DNA from: a virus
Strand: one strand, 5' to 3'
Length of the DNA: 36,161 bases
IMG/VR virus record: IMGVR_UViG_3300037847_000424
Coordinates: 1-36,161 of that record
Shown here: positions 9,501 through 16,190 of the stretch, one piece after another
How positions within the stretch are numbered: position 1 is the stretch's first letter
Layout: each line of letters opens with the position of its first letter
Translations under genes and position numbers: made by a program
The notes under the pieces: model-generated
What the model was told of the DNA's origin: nothing
Seen by the model: the letters and a program-made list of their open reading frames with translations, nothing else
The model's database searches: none

Positions 9501-12500
9501 GAGCAGCAGATGGATGCCATCATGGCAACGCCTGACGATGTCATTCATCCTGACCTCAAGTCAGTCATCAAGACGATGAACGATGCTATCAAAGAAGGCA
9601 AAGGCGCACCGTTCCTCGCTGACTACTGGAAGGCAATCACAGGGCGAGGATATGACTCCAAGGCTCGGATGAAGGTTCAGCTATTCACGCCTATCGGTAT
9701 GCAGATCAGCAGTGCCGGGAACTTCAATGCGACAGTCTTCAATATCGGCTATTTTGAGAACAAGATAAACAGGTGGCTAGGTCAGGCAGGTAAGAAGAAG
9801 TTTTGGTCAGACTGGGCTGACGCAGATGGCAGAGTGGATGTGGACAGTTTCCGCACTGACATGATGGAGCTTCTCAAGACTCACTACGAGAATGATCCGT
9901 CTAAGAAGTTTCCAGAAGGCATGAAGAAGGAGAAGCTTTACTCGTTCCTCGGAGTAAAGCCAGAAGACCTGAGCCGCAAGGACTGGAACAGGGCGGCTAA
10001 AGATTTTAAGTTATTCATCAGTCTGAGATTTGACAGGATGAAGGATGTCACTCGTGGCATGGGTGACAACTTCCCGGTCAACTACTACAAGGCAAAGCAG
10101 AGGTTCATGCCAGCAACAGCAGAACCTCGCCCCGCGCAAGACAAGCTAGGTTTCTTCAGCCGGGTGGAGCAGGTGGCTAGTGGCAACAAGATACCCAACC
10201 GAGGAACAGGTGAGCAGATGCTTGCCACTATAGCCAAGCAACCTGGAGTGAAGCAGGAAGAGATTGCGTGGTTGGGGCTGGAGGATTTCCTGAGAGGCAA
10301 GAAGCAGGTCACCAAGGATGAGCTTGTGGAGTTCATCCGCGAGAATGACGTTCAGCTTGAGGAGACGATGCTGGCTGAAGGCGTTTCACAAGCAGATCGA
10401 GATGCTTTAGTTGATGATTATGTGTCCAGAGAATCTGACAAGTTCCAGATTCTGTATGATGAAAGTGAGAAATCTTATCTCACTTATGATGACATTGACG
10501 GCAAGCCTCTAAGAAACCCGGATAGTGGCGAGTTGATAAAATACGGTGATCCTGACACGGCTATGGACGAATTAAAGCTCATGCTGGAGAGGGAAGCAGT
10601 AGATATGTATTCCCGCATGACAGACAGTGAGTTAATGCGGGATTTTGGCAGAGAAGGAGAACCTACCAAGTACCAAGAGTACCAACTCCCCGGAGCAGAA
10701 CCTGGGAGCTACCGTGAGTTGTTGCTGAGGTTGCCTGAGACTGAAGAGAAACCTAGAGATGTGTTAGGTGAACCAAAAAAAATCCCAGCTTCTGAAAGTT
10801 ACACTTATGTAGACCAACCCGAGGTTAGTCATGTCTTGCGCTATAATAAAGATTACGAGATTGCTGTTTTAGACAACGGAGACTATTGGGTGATGATGAT
10901 GAACGATGACTCGGTGGTAAAAGACTTATCTTCTGCTGAGAGTGTACTTGCTGATTATTTGGTCTCTGAGGAAGGTCAGTCATCTAAAAACACGTTCCGC
11001 TCATCACACTTTAGCGAGCCAAACATCCTCAGCCACGTTCGTTTCAATGACCGCACCGGGCCAGATGGAGAAAAGATTTTGTTCTTGGAGGAGTTGCAGA
11101 GTGACTGGCATCAGGAAGGCAGGAAGCTTGGGTATGCAAGGCCAGAAATAAGCAAGCTTCCCGAGGGATATTATGCGTTCCAGAAAGATGATGGCACTTG
11201 GGCAGTTACACACACAAGCAGTCCAGACAAGACTGAGGTAGCGGTTGGCTCAAACGAAGGCGAGGCAGTATCTAACGCTATCAACAAATACAACGAGGTG
11301 AGGAGGTCAGAACGAGGCACTGTCCCAGACGCACCGTTCAAATCCTCCTGGCACGAGTTAACGCTGAAGCGGATGCTGCGCTATGCTGCTGAGAACGGCT
11401 ATGACAAGTTGGCATTCATAGACGGCAAAGAGACTGCTGACCGCTATGACCTGAGTAAGAGAGTAGACAAAGTTGCCATATCTGACGATGAGACCGGCAA
11501 CCTGACAATCACCGCAGATGACTCTCTCATTGCCAGTGACGTTGAGCCAAATCAGCTAGAGAGATATGTAGGCAAAGAAGTCGCACAAAGAGCGTTGCAG
11601 AGTATCGAGGATACCAGTCCAGACATGAGCGGCAACAGAACAACAGTGCTGACTGACTCTGACCTCAAAGTCGGTGGACAGTGGGCATTCAACTTGTACG
11701 ACCGCATGATCCCGCAGTTCCTCAACAAGTACGGCAAGAAGTTTGGTGCCAAGGTTGAGGACTTTAGCACATCAATCCCAGATGAGCCGTTTCTGCCCCG
11801 AGATAGCACTTTCAAAGCCATCGACATCACACCGCAGATGCGCGGTGAGGAGGGCGTGCTGGGTGGGCAGGTTAGGTTCATGCCTGGCATTGAGCGGGTA
11901 GCCAACAACGAACCTGGACTTGCTGCTGAGACGGTCAAGATCAGGCCAGGTGCGCTTGACGGTGTGAGGTTCATGCCGGGAACGAAAGTTCCCAAGATCA
12001 CGCTGGAGAAGATAGTCGAGTCTGATCCGTTCATCATCACTGCCGACTCGATGGCTGACATGACCTACACAGTGCCAGACTCAGGTGTGGAGATAAAACT
12101 GCACGGTGGCCCGATGTTCTCCTACAGACCTGGTAGGGCAGTCTGGGCATCCAACAAAGGTGCCGCATCGAGGATCGGCAACTTCGTTGAGCGCACAGGT
12201 CAACGCTTTGCGCTCATCATGCTACAGAACGGCACTAACCACGCTAAGAATAAGAGCATGGGGCAAGTGTTCGTTGAGGAGTTGAAGGCTAGGTCAGGCG
12301 CAAAGAAGATCAAGCAGGGAGACCTCAAGAAGATGCTGAAGTTTGCTAGTGACCGCGCTGGGCTAGAAAAGCCGATCAAGAACCTAGCTGAGTTGGAGGA
12401 CTTCTACGCATTCTGGGACTGGGACACACGAGGCAACTTCTTCAAGACGTTTGGGCTGGTTAGGACACCGATAGGCGATCCAAAGAAGGCAGGCTTTTTT

Positions 12501-12863
12501 GACTACAACCAGATTGTCAGAGACACAACTCAGCCTGAGTTCCTAGACAAGCCAACCGGCACAATAGTTGGTGCCATCGAGTTTAAGAGTGGCAAGAGAT
12601 TCTCCGCTGAGGAACTTGGAGCAGAACCGCACAGCAGTTATGACACGATGCTGGAGGGCAGAGGTGTTGGATTATTTAAGAATCCACCACACATCAGCGA
12701 TGTGCTTGATGCGCCTGAGAGCCAGAGGTCAGTGTTCACACTACAAAAGAGACTTTCATCTCCCAACAGACTGAGGGAGGCAGCAGATGCTGAGAAGAAG
12801 CTGAACGCAATCCGCAGACACAGAAACAAGAATGCCGTCAGGAATACCAAAAAAGCACAATAG
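6522..12863 (+). CDS. Giant polyvalent internal virion protein with HExxH metallopeptidase motif
   Basis: 2113 residues, by far the largest gene. An acidic N-terminus (1-100) is followed by Ala/Gly-rich helical and hydrophobic segments (about 230-480, including several GAGTGA-type stretches) that could insert into membranes. A zincin motif HELFH lies at 610-614, and E758 in RELMSDYFAMFGE is a plausible third metal ligand. A domain with FLEELQSDWHQ (about 1520-1530) and FIDGKETADRYDLS (about 1632-1645) is of a type recurring in large phage polyvalent proteins. A basic C-terminal domain closes the chain. The tetrapeptide RFMP occurs at 1194, 1785 and 1816, apparently at module boundaries, and may mark linkers or cleavage sites. 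By place and size it is a core protein injected with the DNA; the peptidase might degrade host wall proteins, host defences or the protein itself. Architecture is seen; functions are inferred. Confidence 0.75.
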   Translation: MADTLKPDPSRIARRLSSSTTGGEEVFEYDLLDYEPQPLPETEEVEYEEVIDYIDRTGEKVQVPVYNESGKKIYRPTYNEQGVMTHDERGIMTFDEWKRKSEEGVDWWPIAKEAVAGLARGFTKIPGKIEKEGFMEASANIPESFLAATEGLKLIGGGVGRFVAKPFRSDEEEDAAEYAAYKEFGNQIFRQLELRKSRMGDVARLFGAEDLAAVYDDGIDPEIADSLSLIFDPTYLVGGGLVKVGAAAAKQAPKVTNKYAKKLIEAAGKAAETQAAKQVGEFLAKPVTSTVSGIGTGVEKVGRGVQKVGEAGAKFAEKAPKTAKAAQMAVGAGTGAVLAPEGQELTGALGGAFGGKVALSSKAVTGLGEKIEKNAQRLGGAAQAAKINSLRTSGLGTVAKIRPMREEVAKQFVTLDNRVANRLLSEAGKLADTALIGAGMGAGIGAFMPYDPTNPGYIAGMALGTLAAPAGMYSAEALNQLARVELAKGAVPDAGLRLRLKETPMHKLASEAVVKRFISALPEQQRVRFVDPDRGLSVADLANQAEAVDLFMGAMRDKGKDVNFFIGNTPEILEKTGGTAREGVAGFYDPDSNTVFVNTDAETPSFTLFHELFHPTERWSAMRKDIDADTGETVKSDPLQDIQTDLAQTIFGTYGPDGEVIQPGLYSKKDMLSFADQYNSRLYPDLSAKIKEVEAAIEAEKKKTLPEIDGIEPPETPEMRLLNRELEELQTRQEDNQKELAAFDALPDATKRDYMARELMSDYFAMFGESARHGIIRKARNITLKKDYFKDKFLGMNIDRLKMATLGNLRKLLERSGVEFDLAGNPRGEMTATSALFKDRKTGRELVMSPQIEHLIAQYITEKDKLVNRVSETDDVGGSEITLNAKDVLKKNPDGTPKIPEAEIKRWASSGWLKTDKEGNVLNSTGGRWQPGQRPAFTTARERTRMDKNRVAALVTALTPVTEKIAEGDPGSLTVKARETADGGTNFRGSYFDEQQMDAIMATPDDVIHPDLKSVIKTMNDAIKEGKGAPFLADYWKAITGRGYDSKARMKVQLFTPIGMQISSAGNFNATVFNIGYFENKINRWLGQAGKKKFWSDWADADGRVDVDSFRTDMMELLKTHYENDPSKKFPEGMKKEKLYSFLGVKPEDLSRKDWNRAAKDFKLFISLRFDRMKDVTRGMGDNFPVNYYKAKQRFMPATAEPRPAQDKLGFFSRVEQVASGNKIPNRGTGEQMLATIAKQPGVKQEEIAWLGLEDFLRGKKQVTKDELVEFIRENDVQLEETMLAEGVSQADRDALVDDYVSRESDKFQILYDESEKSYLTYDDIDGKPLRNPDSGELIKYGDPDTAMDELKLMLEREAVDMYSRMTDSELMRDFGREGEPTKYQEYQLPGAEPGSYRELLLRLPETEEKPRDVLGEPKKIPASESYTYVDQPEVSHVLRYNKDYEIAVLDNGDYWVMMMNDDSVVKDLSSAESVLADYLVSEEGQSSKNTFRSSHFSEPNILSHVRFNDRTGPDGEKILFLEELQSDWHQEGRKLGYARPEISKLPEGYYAFQKDDGTWAVTHTSSPDKTEVAVGSNEGEAVSNAINKYNEVRRSERGTVPDAPFKSSWHELTLKRMLRYAAENGYDKLAFIDGKETADRYDLSKRVDKVAISDDETGNLTITADDSLIASDVEPNQLERYVGKEVAQRALQSIEDTSPDMSGNRTTVLTDSDLKVGGQWAFNLYDRMIPQFLNKYGKKFGAKVEDFSTSIPDEPFLPRDSTFKAIDITPQMRGEEGVLGGQVRFMPGIERVANNEPGLAAETVKIRPGALDGVRFMPGTKVPKITLEKIVESDPFIITADSMADMTYTVPDSGVEIKLHGGPMFSYRPGRAVWASNKGAASRIGNFVERTGQRFALIMLQNGTNHAKNKSMGQVFVEELKARSGAKKIKQGDLKKMLKFASDRAGLEKPIKNLAELEDFYAFWDWDTRGNFFKTFGLVRTPIGDPKKAGFFDYNQIVRDTTQPEFLDKPTGTIVGAIEFKSGKRFSAEELGAEPHSSYDTMLEGRGVGLFKNPPHISDVLDAPESQRSVFTLQKRLSSPNRLREAADAEKKLNAIRRHRNKNAVRNTKKAQ

Positions 12864-13089
12864 CCCGAGGCGCATCCGCAAAGGCGAACCAGGCTACGGC
12901 AAGAAGAAGTTCGTGGTGAATGCCAAACAGGGCGACCAGACCAAGGTCATCCGGTACGGTGATGCCAACATGGAGATCAAGCGCGACAGCCCAGCGAGGA
13001 AGAAGTCATTTCGCGCTAGGCACGGTTGCGACAAAAATCCTAAACCTAGCAAGATGACCGCAAAATACTGGTCATGCCGCAACTGGTGA
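12832..13089 (+). CDS. Small basic conserved phage protein (SPRRIRKGEPGYGKKK type)
   Basis: 85 residues, strongly basic. It has an N-terminal MPSGIPKKHNSPRRIRKGEP stretch, a central KVIRYGDANMEIKRDSPARKKSFRARH part and a C-terminal KMTAKYWSCRNW. This pattern recurs in many marine phage genomes as an uncharacterised protein, as far as I remember. The ATG at 12832 lies inside the end of the giant gene (32-base overlap) and gives the N-terminus expected for the type. Cys50-class residues (HGCDK and WSCRNW) could bind metal but do not form a complete finger. A nucleic-acid- or capsid-associated role is possible; function unknown. Confidence 0.8.
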   Translation: MPSGIPKKHNSPRRIRKGEPGYGKKKFVVNAKQGDQTKVIRYGDANMEIKRDSPARKKSFRARHGCDKNPKPSKMTAKYWSCRNW

Positions 13090-13090
13090 C

Positions 13091-13915
13091 ATGAGAAAGA
13101 AAGGTGGACAAAGATTGATGGAGATGGCCAGACGGTCATCTGAGCCGGTTGTCGAGGTGACAACGGTCAAGCGATACACAGACAGTGACCGCTTCAAGCC
13201 ACGGTTGGCAGAGATGCCAGATGCGTTTGATGCGGATCAGTCTGTTCCAGCCCCACCGGCACCTGGTCGAGATGATCTGATCGGTGGCATGTTTCCGCGA
13301 CTGACTGCTGCTGCCGATCTGCTTGGTAAGATCAGAGACAATGTCCAAGACAAGTACACCAAGTCCGAGCTAAAGAAGCTCGATGAGGATGTCCTAAGCG
13401 GCACTTTGGACAACGTGATGGTCAAGCAACTGACTGACATCGAGCAACTGCTTTCTGGTGGCAACCTACAGAAAAACTTGGCCCCAGTTCGCGCCAGGAT
13501 CGACAAACAGAACCTGCGGAATGATGTCATAGCGCAGAAAGACCTAAATGCCGTGGAGGAGGCTTTGCGGGCCAAAGAGACTGACATCCGCAAAAAAGTC
13601 ATGTCTGAGCGTCCTGAGACTAAGGAGGAGATGGATGAGCGACTTGAGCGAGACCTGATGGCAGCACAAACGCCGATTGAGGCATTCACGAACGAGCGCG
13701 AGTTGCAGGCATTAGTCAGGCAGTTGGGACTGGAGATGCCAAACGAGGAGGAGGTCAATCTGCTGGAGGACATGGCTGACACCTACAAGAAGTTCGCCGG
13801 GGTGGACAGGTCAGTGCTTCAGTTGTGGGTGGCGATCCACAAGCCAGAGATGGACGAGGCATTCAACACCTACCTAGCTGAGAACTTTGGAGATGCCGAA
13901 AGCACTGAAGAATAA
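13091..13915 (+). CDS. Hypothetical helical protein
   Basis: 274 residues, not recognised. After a basic N-terminus (MRKKGGQRLMEMARR) and a Pro-rich linker (residues about 50-60, PAPPAPGRDD) the rest is highly charged and helical, with coiled-coil-like runs (KYTKSELKKLDEDV; AVEEALRAKETDIRKKV; KEEMDERLERDL). There is no membrane segment or signal peptide. It begins two bases after the stop of the small basic protein and closes the long structural/ejection block, just before the hairpin at 13922-13948. It is likely a virion-associated or late-assembly protein, judging only from operon membership. Confidence 0.75.
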   Translation: MRKKGGQRLMEMARRSSEPVVEVTTVKRYTDSDRFKPRLAEMPDAFDADQSVPAPPAPGRDDLIGGMFPRLTAAADLLGKIRDNVQDKYTKSELKKLDEDVLSGTLDNVMVKQLTDIEQLLSGGNLQKNLAPVRARIDKQNLRNDVIAQKDLNAVEEALRAKETDIRKKVMSERPETKEEMDERLERDLMAAQTPIEAFTNERELQALVRQLGLEMPNEEEVNLLEDMADTYKKFAGVDRSVLQLWVAIHKPEMDEAFNTYLAENFGDAESTEE

Positions 13916-13921
13916 GTTGAG

Positions 13922-13948
13922 GAGAGCCGCGAAGAAGCGCGGACTCTC
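13922..13948 (+). other. Hairpin between late operon and nuclease gene
   Basis: GAGAGCCGCG (13922-13931) pairs with CGCGG-A-CTCTC (13938-13948) around the loop AAGAAG, giving ten base pairs with one bulged A. No T-run follows, so it is not a canonical intrinsic terminator. It may be an RNA processing or stability element, or a weak terminator at the end of the structural operon. Confidence 0.6.
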
Positions 13949-13962
13949 GGGGGATAGATTAG

Positions 13963-14373
13963 ATGCCTACGTCTACGGATCGCTGGGAGCAATCAAGAGC
14001 GGGAGAAGCAGGCGAACTTCTAATCGCCGCAAAACTCGTTGAGTTGGGCTTTGATGTCTACTGGGCTGCCAACCAGAATAGCCACGACTTTGACCTAGTC
14101 AGTCACTTCCAAGGCAAGCTGAACCGCATTCAGGTCAAAACCAGGTCAATCCCTCGCAAGTTGCGGATCGGCCAGGATGTCAAAATCGACGGTGGCAAAA
14201 ATTTCAAAAACTACGATTTTCTTATTTGCCACCTAATGCATCATAATGCTACCTACGTCCTGCCTGCTGAGGCTGCCAAGACAAAGAACATCAGTTTCTA
14301 CCCGGACGGTCTGACAGATAGAGGCGAGGGTCGATATGAACAGTATCGCGATGCCTGGCACCTGCTCAGATAG
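13963..14373 (+). CDS. PD-(D/E)XK endonuclease-like protein
   Basis: 136 residues. The N-terminal part has the classic fold signature: E18 in GEAGELL, followed by an amphipathic helix (AAKLVELGFDVYWA), then D44 in HDFDL, and Q57-V-K59 in RIQVKT. This matches small PD-(D/E)XK nucleases related to Holliday-junction resolvases and to restriction-type endonucleases. The rest (YDFLICHLM...ATYVLPAEAAK) fits the remaining core strands. It lies directly before the attachment region and is separated from the late operon by a hairpin, so it may belong to an early or integration-linked transcript. A role in recombination-intermediate cleavage is likely, though DNA degradation or defence is not excluded. 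Confidence 0.75.
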   Translation: MPTSTDRWEQSRAGEAGELLIAAKLVELGFDVYWAANQNSHDFDLVSHFQGKLNRIQVKTRSIPRKLRIGQDVKIDGGKNFKNYDFLICHLMHHNATYVLPAEAAKTKNISFYPDGLTDRGEGRYEQYRDAWHLLR

Positions 14374-14382
14374 TTGGTTAGC

Positions 14383-14409
14383 GCATGGTGAGTTTGTGGG
14401 GAGTTTCAG
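14383..14409 (+). repeat. 27-bp direct repeat, copy 1
   Basis: Perfectly identical to 14647-14673. The two copies flank the tRNA-like attP core at a centre-to-centre distance of 264 bp. Read in frame this copy would encode HGEFVGSF followed shortly by a stop, the same peptide present in the gene at 14633. It may be an integrase arm-type site or the relic of a local duplication. Confidence 0.85.
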
Positions 14410-14420
14410 CAGATAAGCGC

Positions 14421-14438
14421 GGAAACGAGATTGTTTCC
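14421..14438 (+). repeat. Inverted repeat GGAAAC/GTTTCC upstream of attP core
   Basis: GGAAAC (14421-14426) and GTTTCC (14433-14438) are perfect complements around GAGATT. It lies 25 bases upstream of the tRNA-like core. It could be a protein-binding site of the intasome or a transcript hairpin; the sequence alone does not decide. Confidence 0.5.
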
Positions 14439-14464
14439 TAGAGAAAAAGCCAAGTAGACAAGTA

Positions 14465-14519
14465 TTCAAAATCCGCTTCTTTCACGAGAGTGTGGGTTCG
14501 AGTCCCTCCACTGGTACCA
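14465..14519 (+). other. Putative attP core: 3' half of a tRNA-Leu(CAA) gene
   Basis: The stretch reads as a class II tRNA from the anticodon loop to the CCA end. The anticodon loop is TTCAAAA with anticodon CAA at 14467-14469, and the 3' anticodon strand is TCCGC (14472-14476). A 14-15 base variable arm folds as TTCTT/GAGAG. The T arm is GTGGG-TTCGAGT-CCCTC (14492-14508, one T-T mismatch). The 3' acceptor strand is CACTGGT, followed by discriminator A and CCA (14517-14519). No matching 5' half (acceptor ACCAGTG or anticodon strand GCGGA) is present upstream, so it is not a functional tRNA gene. A tRNA 3' half beside an integrase is the classic form of attP, and integration would restore the host tRNA. 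The type is well established; this instance is inferred. Confidence 0.8.
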
Positions 14520-14524
14520 TAGCT

Positions 14525-14537
14525 TTTCCTCAGGAAA
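14525..14537 (+). repeat. Palindrome TTTCCT-C-AGGAAA
   Basis: A perfect 6-bp inverted repeat around a single C, just downstream of the attP core. With the inverted repeats at 14421-14438 and 14572-14585 it makes the attachment region unusually dense in dyad symmetry, which is consistent with bound integration factors. Confidence 0.5.
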
Positions 14538-14571
14538 TCTTCTTCTTTCCTAACTAAACAACAACAAAAGC

Positions 14572-14585
14572 GGATCATCTGATCC
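14572..14585 (+). repeat. Palindrome GGATCA-TC-TGATCC
   Basis: A perfect 6-bp inverted repeat with a 2-base centre, between the attP core and the GGTGAC repeats. It is a plausible operator or accessory site for an integration/excision protein. There is no T-run, so it is not a terminator. Confidence 0.5.
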
Positions 14586-14604
14586 TCCTGTGCTACTCAG
14601 CAAA

Positions 14605-14640
14605 GGTGACATGTGGTGACATGTGGTGACATATGGTGAC
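14605..14640 (+). repeat. Four GGTGAC iterons with exact 10-bp period
   Basis: GGTGAC occurs at 14605, 14615, 14625 and 14635, within repeated units GGTGACATGT, GGTGACATGT, GGTGACATAT and GGTGACACAC. A spacing of about one helical turn places all copies on one DNA face. Their location between the attP core and int suggests arm-type integrase sites or excisionase sites. GGTGAG also occurs inside both 27-bp repeats. Confidence 0.8.
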
Positions 14641-14914
14641 ACACAAGCATGGTGAGTTTGTGGGGAGTTTCAGATTCTGCGACAAAGCCATGAAAGAAAA
14701 CCAAGAAGAAGTATGCTGCTTTTGCGGCAAGATGTTTGAGCGTTGGACAGACTACACAGGTGAAAGCCAAGCGTGGTTCTGCCGGTATGAGTGCGGGTAT
14801 GACTTTGCCTGCGAGACGATGAGGGATAGCACAGATGTCTTCATCGATGAAGCGCGACAAATAGCTAAGGACTGGTACGAAAACCCAAAGAATCCGCTAA
14901 ATAAAAAAAATTAA
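14633..14914 (+). CDS. Small Cys-rich (zinc-binding-like) protein
   Basis: 93 residues, not assigned to a family. It contains CCFCGKMF near residues 28-35 and WFCRYECGYDFAC near 48-60, an arrangement compatible with a zinc-binding knuckle. The C-terminus is charged (EARQIAKDWYENPKNP). The ATG at 14633 falls within the last GGTGAC iteron; an in-frame ATG at 14690 (MKENQEEVCCFCGK) would keep the whole Cys cluster and is a serious alternative start. The first residues, HGEFVGSF, are encoded by the 27-bp repeat. A role as an accessory regulator near attP/int is possible, but this is only positional inference. Confidence 0.55.
   Translation: MVTHKHGEFVGSFRFCDKAMKENQEEVCCFCGKMFERWTDYTGESQAWFCRYECGYDFACETMRDSTDVFIDEARQIAKDWYENPKNPLNKKN
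14647..14673 (+). repeat. 27-bp direct repeat, copy 2
   Basis: Perfect copy of 14383-14409, lying just after the GGTGAC iterons and inside the small Cys-rich reading frame. See copy 1 for interpretation. Confidence 0.85.
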
Positions 14915-14933
14915 CTTTTTTACAGTTTGTGGC

Positions 14934-14988
14934 TTGACGGTGGGTGTACACCCGTGTACATACACCCCCCAGACGGTGACCGTACACC
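14934..14988 (+). promoter_or_regulatory. int promoter with three overlapping palindromic operators
   Basis: TTGACG (14934-14939) and TACATA (14957-14962) are separated by 17 bases, a sigma-70-like arrangement. The spacer contains the perfect palindrome GGGTGTACACCC (14942-14953). The -10 lies inside GTGTACATACACCC (14954-14967), and a weaker GGTGACCGTACACC follows at 14975-14988. A protein bound to these sites would directly block the promoter. The same motif recurs near 16115, 17011 and 21991. The promoter and repression are inferred from sequence only. Confidence 0.65.
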
Positions 14989-14998
14989 GCACAAAGCC

Positions 14999-16090
14999 AT
15001 GAACGAAATACAGATACCAGGCAACCGAGCCGTCCAGCAAAAGCTGAAGAAGACCGGGCGAGGTTGGTTCTCCTACCGGCTGCGAGTAGTAGCTAGGAAG
15101 ATCGACAAGTTCCTCAAAAGCAAAGCCGACAACAAGTTCGACGCTGCCGAGGACATCCGCGACCAGATCGCCAAACTCAACCAACCTACCGAGGCACCTG
15201 CTGTGGTGGCTACCGGCGAGTTGATGAACTGGCGGCAGATATACGCTGAGTTGGACGCACACAGCGACAACGGTGATCACCAGATCAGGTCAGCCAAGTC
15301 TGGCATGAGCAGGATCATCAAAGGCATCGGTGACACTCTGGACAACTACCCGCACGAATGCACAGTAGATCGTGTTGAGAGTTTTTTTGAGAAAGTCATC
15401 AAGACCGGCAAGACTCCTGATGCCAAGCTGAAGTTGGAGAAGAAGCTGAATGTCTCTTTGCGGCAGGCTAAGTACGGAGTGTTCAAGCGGAGCATGTTGA
15501 AGTACTACACGATCCGCGAAGACTTTAACTTCACCAAGCTGAAGGTGAAGCGATATAAGCCCGAGAAGTACCGCAGCCCACAGGATGATCGCCACCTGCG
15601 CTGTGACAAGTACATGCGAGATGTGGTGAAACACGAAGACCCGATGGTCTATGGTTACTACCTCATCATGCGAGTGTCAGGTCAGCGCAACATCGAGGTC
15701 ATCAACGCCAAGCGTTGCAACTTGCTGGAGGACTGCTTTGTGAATGACCGCATCGTGAAGAAGAAGAACGAGGTGGCTCGACAGATACCGTACCCGGAAA
15801 GCTTCACCGAGGAGGATAGGCAGTTTCTGCTTAACTTAAATCCTGACGGTGACACAGTGCTGACTGGCACCGACTGGGAGATGGAGCAGGGCTACGGCAA
15901 GCGTCTGAACGCATACTTAAAGCCGTTTGGCTTTACTGCCTACAAGCTTCGCAAGGAGTGGGCAAGCCAGGTGCTGGCGAGCGGAGTGCCGCTGGAGGCA
16001 GTCGCTGAGATGCTGGGTAACACAATCCAGATTCTGCTGGATCACTATGTCGATACCGGCAAGCACAAGATTAAGCTACAGCTAGGATAG
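14999..16090 (+). CDS. int: Tyrosine recombinase (phage integrase)
   Basis: 363 residues from the ATG at 14999. The frame is open further upstream to a TTG at 14927, but the promoter at 14934-14962 makes the ATG the likely start. A basic N-terminus (KLKKTGRGWFSYRLRVVARK) resembles an arm-binding or leader segment; a SAM-like core-binding domain lies at about 75-180 and the catalytic domain at about 190-355. Active-site candidates are R230 (SGQRNIEV), K256 (KKKNE), R318 (YKLRKEW) and the nucleophile Y350 (LLDHYVD), nine residues after N341 in LGN. Two canonical histidines appear replaced: HxxR is Y315-K-L-R, and LGH is LGN. The enzyme would catalyse integration at the tRNA-Leu attP 480 bp upstream. 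It is regulated by the promoter/operators just upstream. Confidence 0.9.
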   Translation: MNEIQIPGNRAVQQKLKKTGRGWFSYRLRVVARKIDKFLKSKADNKFDAAEDIRDQIAKLNQPTEAPAVVATGELMNWRQIYAELDAHSDNGDHQIRSAKSGMSRIIKGIGDTLDNYPHECTVDRVESFFEKVIKTGKTPDAKLKLEKKLNVSLRQAKYGVFKRSMLKYYTIREDFNFTKLKVKRYKPEKYRSPQDDRHLRCDKYMRDVVKHEDPMVYGYYLIMRVSGQRNIEVINAKRCNLLEDCFVNDRIVKKKNEVARQIPYPESFTEEDRQFLLNLNPDGDTVLTGTDWEMEQGYGKRLNAYLKPFGFTAYKLRKEWASQVLASGVPLEAVAEMLGNTIQILLDHYVDTGKHKIKLQLG

Positions 16091-16107
16091 AAGTAATGCG
16101 TTTTTGT

Positions 16108-16152
16108 TTGACAACGTGTACACGAGTGTTGACATTTGGTGGGTACACACCA
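16108..16152 (+). promoter_or_regulatory. Promoter-like and operator region before first RHH gene
   Basis: Two TTGACA elements (16108-16113 and 16129-16134) flank the perfect palindrome CGTGTACACG (16115-16124), and the imperfect palindrome TGGTGGGTACACACCA follows at 16137-16152. The palindromes share the GTGTAC core of the int operators. Neither TTGACA has a strong -10 at 17 bases, so the exact promoter is uncertain. Its position upstream of a DNA-binding protein gene suggests autoregulation. Confidence 0.5.
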
Positions 16153-16190
16153 GTGTCTGGGGAAGCACTTGTGTGCGAGAAAGCCAAAAC

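Noticed and set aside
11552-12061. Reverse-strand frames in the giant gene and elsewhere
   Set aside because: They are Ser/Leu-rich antisense shadows of well-supported genes; no promoter or ribosome-binding site supports minus-strand genes anywhere.
14460-14520. Complete tRNA-Leu gene
   Set aside because: The 3' half is convincing but the 5' acceptor ACCAGTG and anticodon strand GCGGA are missing upstream. GTAGACA at 14454 resembles a D-loop remnant but the spacing is wrong.
14927-14998. TTG start of the integrase at 14927
   Set aside because: It would place the N-terminus before and across the predicted promoter and operators; the ATG at 14999 lies properly downstream.
16104-16190. N-terminal extension of RHH protein 1 from 16104
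   Set aside because: It would translate the operator/promoter DNA and adds no RHH-like sequence; the ATG at 16191 fits the fold.
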